Source of the DNA: Mya arenaria
Lineage: Eukaryota > Mollusca > Bivalvia > Myida > Myidae
DNA: 64,000 nt
Reading direction: 5' to 3'
Assembly (NCBI RefSeq): GCF_026914265.1
Contig: NC_069136.1
Location: 55,593,658 to 55,657,657 of the forward strand
This document shows positions 21,737 to 33,574 of the stretch, piece by piece (the stretch's first letter is position 1; each line of letters opens with the position of its first letter). The position numbers and the translations under genes are program-made. The notes beneath the pieces are model-generated. The model made no database searches. It saw only the letters and a program-made list of their open reading frames with translations, and was not told the origin of the DNA.

Positions 21737-23697
21737 TTAAACTAACTTAATATTTGGTAAATGCTCCATGGCTACATTTAGGGAAATGTCATCCGTCCCG
21801 TACGTTGTATTTAAAACAGTTGAAAGGCGTTCAAACGTTTTGTGGAGACGTCCATCCTCGTTAAATTGCTTGAATTTTTGCAGATCTTCTGTATTGTTGC
21901 TTTTCACTGTTAAGGTAATCTCTCTACAGGAAGTTGACAGATTTTGTTCCATATTGATCTGTCGTTGGCTGGACGTAAAATAACCCATTTCATTATCCGT
22001 CAAATAGTCATCAATGTTGCTCGCTGGAAAAATCAGAAATGACACATAAGGAGTTCATGTTGCCTTTGATTGTCGACTTTTTTCATTGCGTACTGTTAAA
22101 TATTAAAATGAATGAAGAATTTAGTTTGCAGCTTGTAACTTACCTAGTTCAATCATACATCTGTCGAAGTCATCTTTATATATAAAAATGTCCTGGGTGT
22201 ATTCATCAAAGCCTTTTTGTTGGCGAATAGCCTGCTGAACTGGTTCAAATCTTTTAGTGAGTTTTCCACTAACGCAGTGAAACTCTCAATGTTTGAACAT
22301 TGTATATGGAGTTCGATGCATCCTCTCTCGACATTATTCAGATGCAAATTTTCTACAAAATACCAAAATCATTTAAAAGCTTAAAACGCAGAACAACCAC
22401 GTTATTTCATCATTTTTAAATATCACATCTTAAATTTAAGTCAACTGTTTAAAATAATTAAAAACGTTTTCAGAGAAACTAGATGTGTCGCCTGTCAGGA
22501 ATGATCATGTCCTTGACCTCTGACTTATTGACCCTAAAATCAATATGGGTGTTCTCCTGAACATGACGAATGTGTATGCAAAATTTAAAAACAATACAGC
22601 AAATCGTTGAAAAACTAATGATCGGAAAATATCATAAATTTTCTAGTAAAGAAAGTCAGTATGATTTTGACCTTTGACCTATTGAAAGAACTATTTGAAT
22701 ACTCCAATGTATTTAAAGTATCCAATGAAGATAGCTCGAAGCAAACAGAGACACGGGATTGGTTATGATTAAACTGAGTATTTTTTGTCTTTGACGATCA
22801 AAGGAATTTCCAATCAAGTGCTTAAGGTGTGTTGACTTTAATCAATAACAAATCATTTTGATGTTTTACTATAGTTTAGGTTAATCATACATGATTTCAC
22901 GCTAGAAAAAAAAAGTTTTTGAAATGAGATAAAGAGTTAAGAGTGTATTCATATATTATTCTAAATAGATCTTACTGAGATCAAGTCATACCCGTTGCAT
23001 TTCAATTCGTTATTTTGGTTTTACTTTTGGCTTCCTATCAATCGAACTAGTTTCATTCAACATGTATTGATAGACTTTCAGTTTAAACAGTTCTTGAGAA
23101 TAGCTGAAAAATTCAAGGATTTGTTAGACTTTAAAGATTATAAAATTGGGTGGAGAAAGTCAAATTCTAAAACGTTTAAATTTAGTTTTGCGTAACAATA
23201 TTTTGTAAAAGTAAAAATCCATTTCTTGTGTATGTTATTTGTTAATTTTGAATTGTACCAATGCAGTTTAATATCATATTAAATACTTTCTGAATAGGTC
23301 ATATACTTTACATATTCTGGTAAAAGTTAGGCGTATAGGCCTTTTGGGGTCTCCATATTTAGAAAAAAATTACGACCCTTTCGCTTTTTCCGTTTTGTTT
23401 ATCTTAAAAAAGAGAACAAAACACTTACCTAAAATGAGAGTTTCAATAATTTTTTTCACTTCTCTATCCACATCATCTACACTTGTACTCTTTGCTCCTT
23501 GGAAGGCTGTAGCTAGGCGCTTTGACACATCAAGGCTTTGATGCGGAGTTTTTGCTTTAGGTTGCAAAACTATTTTAGCAAATGAAACAGATAAGAAATT
23601 ATGTTTACTACTACTGCTACTGCTACTGCTGCTACTACTAATACTGCTACTGCTACTGTTACTTCTACTACTGTTATTGCTACTGCTACTGCTACTT

Positions 23698-23766
<69 letters not shown>

Positions 23767-25814
23767 TACTACTTTTACTACTACTACTACACTACTAATA
23801 CCGCTAATACCATTACTACCGCTACTACTGATACTGCCGATACTACCGCTTCCACCGTTACATCCGCGACTACTGATACTGCCGATATTACCAGTAATAC
23901 TGATACTACCGCTAGTCTACTGCAGCTACTTATGCTATTATCGCTTGTCCGGCTACCATAATCACCACAACCACCTCTTCCATTACAACTTCCACTACCA
24001 CGAGAACTACCACTTCCCCTAATATTATCGTTACTCCTTCTAACTCTTGATATTTTCTGATATATGTTGCTCGCATCTTGTAAAGACTATTTCTTTACCT
24101 GGGAGCTTTAGACTTGCTTCTTCTGTGGGAGGAACCACTTTTGTTGTATTCCGCACACTCACGATTCGATCCGTAATCGTTCTCAGTTCTGTAATATAAA
24201 ATACAAGAGCGCCGCAAAGCGGACGTAAATGCTCGTTTCTTTCTTACAAGGAACATTACTCGACAAATATTTACAAAGACTTGTATTCCTTGCTTACTAT
24301 GATTGTATTGTGATTGTATTGTCTCTGGCAACAAGTAAATTAAGTGCCATTTACATATCTTGAAAGGTAAGGCATTATGCTGATGTCACATTATAATCGT
24401 ATTATTGCGCAATGTTAAATTGACGTCATAAAACTAATAGTGTTATCATTGAAATTAAATGTATAATGTGTCTTTTAAGTGATTTAACCCGTAATGTATA
24501 AAGGAAAAGGGTAATAGTATTACGTTTTGATCGGGAACGTATATTTCGACTCCTGTTGATTTTTGTAGATTGTGATTTCACTCGGCTTAAACCTCGTGAA
24601 ATCCGAACCTGATAAAAACCCTCCCGAATCAAAACGCAGTATTTATTACCCAATTGTAACGGTGTTATGTCGCTGACGTTTCACTTGACTTAATGTATTA
24701 GTGTATATTTTCCGATTGTGCGTGTCTATGATTTACTGTATTCTCCGGTAAGGATTGTGTACAGTTTTTCCACCTGATAGTCTCTGTTGGAATTTCATCT
24801 GCAATAGCGGCATATGCAGGCGTTAGCTCAGTTGAAATTTAGTCAAAATTAGTCAGAAATGCCAAAACTGAACAACTCATAACATGTTCAATCAATATGA
24901 TTTCACACTGCGTGACTCAGTGCGTAACGAAACTTGAAGTTCCTAAACAGTCTTTAGCTGCCTATACGCGAGTACGCGGCTGAATCCCATGCTTCTAACA
25001 AATATTTTAAAAAGAAATCAGCCAAAGTTGCAGTATGCGTACTTGACTACATAATCTCAAAACTGTCCATTTTCTACTTCTAATTAAAGCAGCTCAGAAC
25101 GCCCAGAATGCACCAGATTGTGTTTTCGAACTTTTCCGAGGGAGCACAATAATGAATCCACATGATAGAGCGCTATCTACACCCCTGGTCTTATATAACG
25201 GAAATGCCAATCCGATATGATAGTTGTTTCTAATTACTTACCCATCGGAACCTCTCTCAATCTTTCCCTTTGGTCTTTCTCATCCGTATGCCACTCAGCA
25301 AGTTGTGTAAATAACCTTCGTTGTTCGGATTCGGTTATAGGTGCCAAAAGGTCTTCATCTATCTCAACGTTTATTTGATCGATGGCTCTCTGAACATCTT
25401 CCACAGAATAATGAGCAAGACAGCTGAATATTCTTTTCATGCAGGAAACCATTTGTTTAAGTTCATTGTCGCTCATAACCCCTTTTCTAATACAAAGGTC
25501 ATCCCGTATTCTTCTTATCTCATTGATGCTGCGTGAAACATTTTCTGGAAAATCGGCACAAAGTTCAGTTAGCACAAAACAAAGCATGTGCATGTTCCAT
25601 TCTGCAAGGTGTGTCCGCTGGCTAAACCCAGGAAAGAATATCCTAGTGTTTCTCTTCCCCATAGACGTTGAAGTAAGTCTGGAAATGTGTCTGTGAAGAA
25701 AGTGATCAATAATCCAGTCGTCCGGCGATAACACAGTTTTAGGTCTTTGTTGAAATACATATCTCTCCAATAAACGGCAAAATATAATGTTTCCTTTCCT
25801 GACAAGTATGTATC
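21737..25814 (-). CDS. DZIP3-like HEPN-domain protein, 5' exon not found, one exon frameshifted
   Basis: Five exons: 25242-25814, 24099-24188, 23429-23569, 22144-22352 and 21737-22023. All junctions are phase 1 with GT donors and AG acceptors; the first acceptor has an ACTAAC branch-point-like site. The first listed exon (191 codons) resembles the HEPN-like domain of bivalve DZIP3-like proteins, with ILVRKGNIIFCRLLERY, FFPG, WNMHMLCFVLTELC and SINEIRRIRDD. The next two exons give a basic linker and a helical tract. The last two have two related modules: VERGCIELHIQC and CREITLTVKSNN each start a beta/alpha unit. HEPN domains bind or cut RNA in other families; the role here is unknown. Exon 22144-22352 is 209 bp, one short of in-frame, and hits a stop unless shifted near 22230. 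It may be a pseudogene, an allele or a sequence error. The start-codon exon must lie above 25814. Confidence 0.65.
23601..23960. repeat. (CTA)n/(TAC)n microsatellite in an intron
   Basis: A nearly pure ACT/CTA run from about 23697 to 23768, surrounded by degenerate CTA-rich sequence. It lies in the intron between exons 24099-24188 and 23429-23569 of the HEPN-type gene. Long open frames across it are repeat artefacts. Confidence 0.95.
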
Positions 25815-26511
25815 CTAATTGTCTTATAAAAGTTAGTTACGTCTGACATAATTTGTTAAACCGATTTATGTTATTTACACAGACTTTTAAACAAACCAAT
25901 GAAATAAATAGATCATAGTTACTAAAAAATCAAAGTATTATTTTTAATCAAAATTAAAATCACCAAAGAATGTCGATCATAAAGTGTTTCAGTTGGCGGC
26001 TAAAAAATATATATCTTGATCATTTCAATAAAACTGTTGACTTATAGGTATGACGTTAAAGCACTCGATTGATTATGCCACATCAGATGAGATTCTTTTT
26101 ATAGAGGTTGCAGAACACTGCCTATACAAACATATGCTATTGAGTATGCCTTTGTTCATTTTGGTTAAAAATACATACTTATGTAAAACAGACATTTATT
26201 AATTTTTGAAAATCACAAATAAAGAATATATAACAATAGCATAAGTTTGAACTTCATTGTTTAAACATTATACTAGTATATTATGAGTAATAAGGTTTTT
26301 TGGGTTTTTTTTTTAAATCTGTATGTACATTGCATTTTTTTCTAATCAAAAAGGCACGTTCTAGAAATTTAACCAGTATACGTGGATTATTTGACATTTA
26401 AGTCTTTAATAAGCATTCAAGTCATTGACCTGGTTGAAAATATCACTATAGTGTTTATTTCTCAAATTATCAATATGCAGAGATATATTTAATAACACTT
26501 TACATTGTCAG

Positions 26512-28201
26512 TTAACTCATCATTGTTTTATTCTTGTCATATCCGTTCGATTTGTTGTCGTCTGAATTATCGTCATCTTCAGGATTGCAGAACCTGTAGA
26601 CTAAGTAAATGATACATCCGATAGCGATCAAAGATCCGAGGCAAATCAAGACGATGCCCCATACTGGTACTCCTTCAGGGGAAGCGGAGTTAGCCCCGAG
26701 GTCCAACAGTGATCCCCCAAGCGAGCTACCTTCCATGGCAGCGTCGGCGGCTTGAGAACTTAACGAAAACAAAGCAATGTTTAAGATAGTATATGCATTA
26801 ATGATATTTTCTCAACGCCTCCTTTAAAGTTATGCTCGTACGATCGCTTATATATATGTAGTATCCTGTTTATAGAATAAGAGATCTCATTTACATTAAT
26901 AATAAGTGTTAAACTGTTAGATCAAATTTTAACTTTATTTCGTAACATCGTTTTGTTTAATAGTTTCGCCATTATTATTATATGTATATCGCTAGATATG
27001 TTCAGCAAATCTGTCTAATTAGGGACAATTTTAAGATATAAGCCATAAAATCTTACGGAGGACGCTTTTTGCCTTCGCATCGTTCCTAAGAGGAAGAAAA
27101 GAGGAGTCAGTAAAAGAGTCGGTGTAAATAGTTAATCAATTTATTTGATTAATTATTAATATTTTGTATAAAAATATTTTAACTAGTAATGGTGAATCTC
27201 ATAGACAAAATTTATTGGAAAAACTTTACTCCAAGCATATCTTTACATCAATACAAACATATGAATGTTTATTTGAACTAGGGCTAACTGATCTTTAAGG
27301 AAATTCTAAAATGCTTAAAAATCATTCTGAAGCGCAGACAACTAACACTCTTATCAATATTTACTTAATTTTCAATGAGTATAAAGCGTGATCCAGAAAG
27401 GTTTTTTTGAATCGAAGGATAATTGGATTAAAGGCTTGTTATTTTATTCTATGAATTTCGTATTAAACATCCTTGTACAAATGACATTAACTTTATTTTA
27501 TATAAAACACACAACTTATCACAAATAAAGGTCATGCATGTATGATTACGTATTCAACTATGAGTGTCTTATTTGAGTGAGTGACAGAAAATAATGAAGT
27601 CGAAATATGTACGGCACAACAATGTTTACTACGTTTCGTATAATTCTCACTTATGTTAAACGTTCTGTTTAAAAGTGTTATTAAAAAACGATACCTACTA
27701 TAAATATGTGAAATGATGACATTTGTAAAAGTTTTCATTGAAATTTAGTGCTTTTAACATCAACAAACCACAACCCCCGAATGCAAACTGAACAGCAGGA
27801 AACAGGACGCAATGAAGTTATCTCGTTGTGCTGTGCTAAAGTTGCAAACAAGCTACTTTTACGAATAGTGCATGATATATTTAAGTCCGCAATGGTTATT
27901 TTGATGAGACATATATTACACAAACCTAAAGGAAACTTTCCAACGCAAATATTGACATAAATAAATAAAAAGTTGCACATAAATGTTCTGAAAATCCGAG
28001 TCACTAATAAGTCACCAACAAAATAAGCTTATTGTGTATATATAAGTTGGACCTTAAGTATTATAATATAAACATAACATTTGAAAAAATAACAAAACAC
28101 GATAAAAAGAAAACAACATAATATTATACTAGAAACTCACTGTGAAGACTTAACACTACAAGGCAGTAACCAATTAAAGTATGGGTCAACATCATACTCA
28201 T
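26512..28201 (-). CDS. small type I membrane protein, copy C (two exons)
   Basis: Paralog of copy A. Exon 1 (28141-28201) encodes MSMMLTHTLIGYCLVVLSLH and ends at the same GTGAGT donor. Exon 2 (26512-26750) follows an acceptor ending TTCTCAAG. The phase-1 join gives 99 residues. The ectodomain EGSSLGGSLLDLGANSASPE is almost identical to copy A. The membrane span (WGIVLICLGSLIAIGCIIYL) and tail diverge more; the tail is rich in Asp, Asn and Lys and ends in MMS. Start at 28201 or at the next Met codons is undecided. The 1.39-kb intron lacks the segment that is inverted between A and B. Lying just upstream of the HEPN-type gene on the same strand may be chance. Confidence 0.78.
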
Positions 28202-28489
28202 GGATGTATTCTTTTGAAAGTCCACTATTGAATGAAAACAAGACGTTAAGAGAGGCGATCCCCCGCGATTTCAGTTAGGCCATGCGGAGTTTATTTTAAA
28301 TTCAGTATATGAATATTATCTCATTTAAGAAATGGAACATGACTTTTTTTCTGGCGTGAAATCATGTATAACATAATATATATATCATATATCAACATAA
28401 CCAATCCTGTGTCTCTGTCGGTAGGTATTTTTGTTTTTAAACCATATAAACAAAAACGAAAACTGTTTGTTTAAATCAAAATAAAGCAA

Positions 28490-29290
28490 ATGAAACTGCA
28501 TGCATAAACTTTAACAATAATTAAAATAGTTTAAAAGTATATATTGAACATAAACATGTTCATACATGTATGAACATAATACCGTCGATGGATCTGTTTA
28601 AGTACAACAAAATGACATTGTTTTTTATTAATTATTCTGCCAATCAACATTCTGGGCTTATGTGAAATACACGTACGAAGGACATTGAAAAATTTGATTT
28701 GATTTCGGCATGTATGTTAAGTAGGCTTATTTATCGTGTCACTCGCATACAAATCAGTCTAATATCGATGGGCCGAGACATTATTTTGTTTTTAATACAG
28801 AATACCACGTTATGTTTATCTACAGTCAGTTGGTCATCTGTCACGAAACGAACTTCTTTTCTATTCTGAAATGTCAGAGGAAAAGCTCAAATAATGCTTC
28901 AGAATGCTTAAAGAATGGGCAACATTCAATGAAATTCATTAAATTCCATTAATTTTGACCTGTGCTTGTAGTCTGTGACTTGCGGAATAAGTTTTGTAAC
29001 ATGATAAGATAGTTTTTGGTAACTAATCCGAGTTTATTCACATTCAAAAACGTTTATGTTTAGAATTTAAACTGATGTAATAACTATTAAAATGAAAATA
29101 CTTTGACTTTAAACGTTTTGAATGAAATTTAACAGCATTAAGAACGATATGTGGGGCTCATTTAAATACTGGTACCTTGCGTGCCGATGTCAACATGGGA
29201 ATAAACAGTCGTCCACATTTTTAAAATGTTCTTGATAATTTCAAGGTAATTTGTCGTGTTTAATTAACAAAGTAACAGAATGAATATAAA
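28490..29290. other. no gene seen
   Basis: AT-rich DNA upstream of copy C. Similarity to the copy A promoter flank ends near 28490. Confidence 0.4.
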
Positions 29291-29293
29291 ATT

Positions 29294-29335
29294 AGGTTAG
29301 TGCCGTGGATGAAGAAATTTCCACGGCACTTACCT
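29294..29335. repeat. short perfect-like hairpin
   Basis: AGGTTAGTGCCGTGGA and TCCACGGCACTTACCT form a 16-bp stem with one mismatch and a 10-base loop. GC-rich in an AT-rich setting. Could be a structured element or a small palindrome; function unknown. Confidence 0.7.
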
Positions 29336-30019
29336 AGTATTATTTTTATCATATAAACTGTTGCAAACCCGATACACAATTAGGCTTGTCCGTTACGATT
29401 CGAAAATCGATCATGAAATTTGTTCAACTATCCAACACAATTTAGTTGTCCTAAATTAATTCAAAGCATCATTGAGATAAAGTTTCGTGGACCGTTTGAA
29501 GGTGCAATAAGAATCTTTACAGAGATTTTGCTGAATGTGGTTTGAATGTACTGTTTGCTAATTGTTGAGTCTCTTATTCAATGTCCTTTTGACCTTAAAC
29601 TTACACGTTTTAAACAGGGTAGTTGCTATTGTTTGGTTAGTAAAAAGGTCCCTGTAGGTTAATCTGTATTTTGTTTTAAACCGAGACGGGATACTGTTTC
29701 AATAAAGAAACTAAGTAATTACTTCAATAATCTTAAATCTAAAGATGCATAACAACTTACAACAAGAATTTGCTTTTCCATTTTCTACAATATGTTTTTA
29801 ACTTTGATATTGGCTAATGTTTAGAGTGTTTTTTTTAAATTGATATAAAAATATGATCCGAAGATAATTTAACTTCACGCAAAGGATCTGTTTTGAAATA
29901 GGCCATTGACATATATCATATATAACACTTTTGGTATGGCCTAAAACATCGGTAATCGGATCAATCATTTAAAAAAGCTCACTGGTAGTGATAACAATTG
30001 GCATGTTCTGAAACCTGGT

Positions 30020-30717
30020 CTGGCCTGGCCTTGCCCGGCCTGCTCACTCAGCATTTTGTGTCGAGCCAGGCCGCTCAAGGCAAGGCCAGATATTATACAT
30101 ATTGAGAGTTCAAGCTCTGAAAATATTCGAGCACAATGATAGACCTTTATTCAGAAATTAAACTTCATTTTAAAAAATAAATATTTGTTTCTGAGTTTTA
30201 TTTGGATAAAAAGGTAGTTAAATTAAATGCAAATTTAATTAATTTACTTGTCAATGAGCAAAAATCAGATTTTCAATTGAACCATGCCTGTAGTTTTGAA
30301 CAGCTTGATGTTCAACTATATGTATTGTTACTGGAATTTCCACATCTTAGATATGACAAAATATCATCACAAATAAAACATATATTTGAACAGCTTGATG
30401 TTCAACTATATGTTTTGTTACTGGAATTTCTACATCTTAGATATGACAAAATATCATCACAAATAAAACATATATGTATGTACAAAATAAAATATATATG
30501 TATGCAAAACTTGAGTCTAAACACATTGATTTTAAGATTAGAATTGTAAACCCCTTTCTGTGAACTTGAACTGTGAAAAATCCAATTAGTGTAAACAATA
30601 TTCGCATTAATTCAATTATACTACATTTTAATCTAAACAAAACTCTATCATCGTGTTCCAAGTTATTTAGTGCTTGTGGCCCGACAAAAAATGCTGAGTG
30701 AGCAAGCCAGTCGCAGT
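30020..30717. mobile_element. inverted-repeat element about 0.7 kb (MITE-like)
   Basis: GCTCACTCAGCATTTTGTGTCG at about 30042-30063 is matched by its near reverse complement at about 30682-30704. The arms extend about 31 bp with a few mismatches. The left arm itself sits in a second inverted repeat (TGGCCTTGCC against GGCAAGGCCA, 30020-30090). The interior is AT-rich and holds a 90-bp tandem duplication. This looks like a non-autonomous DNA transposon; I could not set a target duplication. Confidence 0.55.
30296..30475 (+). repeat. 90-bp tandem duplication
   Basis: Two copies with a 90-bp period (GAACAGCTTGATG at 30298 and 30388), only a few substitutions apart. Because 90 is divisible by three, one frame stays open and repeats a 30-residue unit. 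I regard that as incidental. Confidence 0.9.
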
Positions 30718-31189
30718 ATCTTTAACTTCTTGACATTTACCCCCAGTTTCATAAAAAAATGAATTTATCGCAATAAAAACATGCCATAAAACACAAGGTA
30801 TAGTCTAAATTAAGCGCGTACAACGTCCTTAAAGTTTTTGCATATCACGTGACCTTCTTAATGCAAAACATAAGGCATTGTTTTGCTAATTTTTATCATA
30901 TCATTACTTAGAAGTAATTCTTTTAAATATTTTTTTTAACAAAATAGCCTTACTTACACTTTTATTTTTAAACAATATTTCCATTGGTATGAGCAAATGG
31001 GATTATTTTGAAGAAAAGTGAGGTATTAGGACATGCTTTTTGCATAGTTGAGTTACGTTTAGCTTCTTCTGGGCTAAGTTAATTTAACACTATTTCATGT
31101 TTGTACATGCGTATTAGGTTACACCCTGTACAGGAAAAAATCAAGCGCAAAATAACTTTGACGTTGTGTTGATGTAAACTATAAACATA

Positions 31190-31830
31190 AATTAAAATAA
31201 ACAAGTTCCATTATAGCAGTTATAAGATTGTTTAAATAAATTAGGCTTACTTAGTATGTACATTTTATTATACGATAGATAACAACAGGTGTATTCAACA
31301 CAGTGCGGTTGCTTGTAATGAAATACAAAATCACAAGGGATGAAAAATAAGGCCCCGAATTTCCCCAACATATAAATGAAGAAGTGAGACTTCATTCCTA
31401 AACTATGACCGAAAATAAAACCAAACCCAATCAATGATTGTTTGATATCAAGTGAACTAAAGCTTAACAATATGTCAGTTTTCGGTGCAATGTTTGTTTT
31501 CAGTTTAATACCAAAGCCTTCGAGATAAAACACATGTGGTATCTTCTTTTGTGAAATAAAAATTTAACATTTTGGCTGAGATAATTTTTTTATCGTATTG
31601 AACTGAAACACCTTTTTATGTATAGGAATGTGTCACAGGAGTAGTCAAATCAATTCAGGTGGTTGAATGCTTCAATGATAAGTTCGGCAGTCTGGAAAAG
31701 ACAGAAATAAAATTAAAAGTATTATGAAGCAATTTTGTGTCAAATTGTCTTCGTAACATTTATTATCTTTTATTTGATACTTCTAATAATTCTGTTCCAT
31801 GAGTCAGATGAATATATGCTGTCTCTTTTG
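31190..31830. other. no gene seen
   Basis: AT-rich DNA immediately left of the Harbinger region. No features recognised. Confidence 0.4.
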
Positions 31831-31869
31831 TTGTTCAGCAGCTAATTGTATAAACAGATTTGCCCAGGG

Positions 31870-32010
31870 TAATATTTTACCAGTGGTAACATTTCTGGTA
31901 TATTGTTGGTAATAAATTGCATACAAAAGTTCGGGATTTTACCAGGCTATTTACCGCGGTAATATTTACCCTCCTCCCAGAGGTGGGTAAATTATTTACC
32001 GTGTGAGTTA
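31870..32010. repeat. left GGTAA/TTACC subterminal motif cluster
   Basis: About eleven GGTAA or TTACC pentamers in both orientations within 140 bp, directly before the transposase start. Such subterminal arrays often bind the Myb-like partner in Harbinger elements; binding here is inferred. Confidence 0.6.
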
Positions 32011-33028
32011 CCGGAATCAAGATGGCCGACCTTATGAACGCTCTTTACCGACGCCCTCGACACTTTGGACGGGTTGACAGACAGTTTACGGACTTTGATA
32101 ACGAAGAAGTATGTCGAAGATACAGATTCTCAAACGACAACATCGACAGACTTGTGGACCTTTTGACTGACAGACTGAAACGTCCGACGCAAAATTCTTT
32201 GACTGTTCTGCAGCAGGTTATGATAGCCCTGAGGTTTTACGCCTCAGGTGCTTTTCTACAGGTTATTGGAGACACATTTGGTGTGGACATTGCAACAGTT
32301 TCGAGGAGAGTGACTGACGTGACGAACGCACTTTTCGATTTACGGGACAGGGCCATCAAATTCCCTACTGAAGCCGCCGACCTCCAAGCAGCAAAGTCGG
32401 CAGTTTATGCCCGAACAAACTTTCCCTCGGTCGTTGGGTGCATAGATGGAACGCATATCCATATACAATCTCCCGGAGGGTTGGATGAGGGTGCCTATGT
32501 AAATCGAAAACGAAGACATAGTATCAATGTTCAAGCTTCCTGTGACCATAGAGTCTTGTTTATTTTTCTATAGTTGTATGTAACCGTCGAACGAAAACAA
32601 CCTTGACCTCCTTGTTTAAAACGGAAAACATAACTCGGTCGATTTACTATTCATTTTATTGTAGCAAGGTTTACACAGTAAAAACTAAAGGATTGTTAGC
32701 TTCCAATATCATAGTACGGTACAGTACAGTATTTGTAATTATATTGATAATGTTATATATCGGGAGATAAGTTTATGTCTTCATTGACACGGTTTGCTGA
32801 AACATCAACACAACATAATCGACATAAATGTACATATTGTACATGAAGATCTATGTACACATTTATTCAAGTTACATAGTTCGTTTATATACAATAAAGT
32901 TGCAGTCTTATTTAATCTCACTGGATGTTTACAAATATTTTTACCTATCTTTTAATGACTTAGATATTCTCGAGAAGGGGTTGATTAAAACCGTCAAAAT
33001 ACTAAATAATTATTATGCACAAGTCAAA

Positions 33029-33307
33029 CTGTCAATTGTAATCACGCCCTCCCCCGCTCCAGGTCATGGGAGTATTGGGGACCTTGACTTTCAATTCGGC
33101 CAATCCTGATAAAGTCAAATCTGCTCTGCGGTGATAAACTGCTGAAAAATTCCCTGCCGAACGCCCCGGCAGGACATCTTCGGTACTGCTCATTCCCCGT
33201 TATCAGCGCGAAATCAAAACCAATGAATTTACTTAGCACAGCTGGGCTACCCCGCTATCCCTTTTATTACCCCATACATGGGAGAGGCGGTGGTTACAAT
33301 TGACTGG
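33029..33307. mobile_element. GC-rich MITE, copy 1
   Basis: Begins near GTCAATTGTAATCACGCCC and ends GGTGGTTACAATTGACTGG, giving terminal inverted repeats. Much richer in GC than its surroundings. Lies in the first intron of the Harbinger transposase and is followed ten bases later by a second copy. Confidence 0.75.
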
Positions 33308-33316
33308 GCCTTTATA

Positions 33317-33574
33317 CACCAGTCAATTGTAACCACGGCCCCCCAGGTCCGGGGAGTAGCGGGGACTTTGACTTTCGGTCCAGCCAACCCCGGGTAAAAT
33401 CTTCGCCCTGCGGGCATGAAGTGATGATAAAATCCCCGCCAAATGCCCCCGCACCCCAGGGAGCCTAGGTAAGGCAAACTCCCCGCTATATTTAAAGCGA
33501 AGACAAAACCACAGCATTCACCCGGCACTGCGGGGCCACCTGAAAGGTAAAAATGTGGTAACAATTGACTGGTG
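33317..33574. mobile_element. GC-rich MITE, copy 2
   Basis: CACCAGTCAATTGTAACCAC at the left and GTGGTAACAATTGACTGGTG at the right are inverted repeats with one extra base. Internal sequence resembles copy 1, including GGGGACTTTGACTTTC against GGGGACCTTGACTTTC. Confidence 0.8.

Noticed and set aside
23601..23961. Poly-Thr and poly-Leu reading frames
   Set aside because: They are translations of a CTA/ACT microsatellite inside an intron.
30202..30549. Open frame with a 30-residue tandem repeat
   Set aside because: The repeat comes from a 90-bp DNA duplication inside an inverted-repeat element. Codon content is AT-driven and there is no homology I recognise.
33042..33564. Minus-strand open frames in GC-rich DNA
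   Set aside because: They coincide with the twin MITEs and simply reflect their low stop-codon density.
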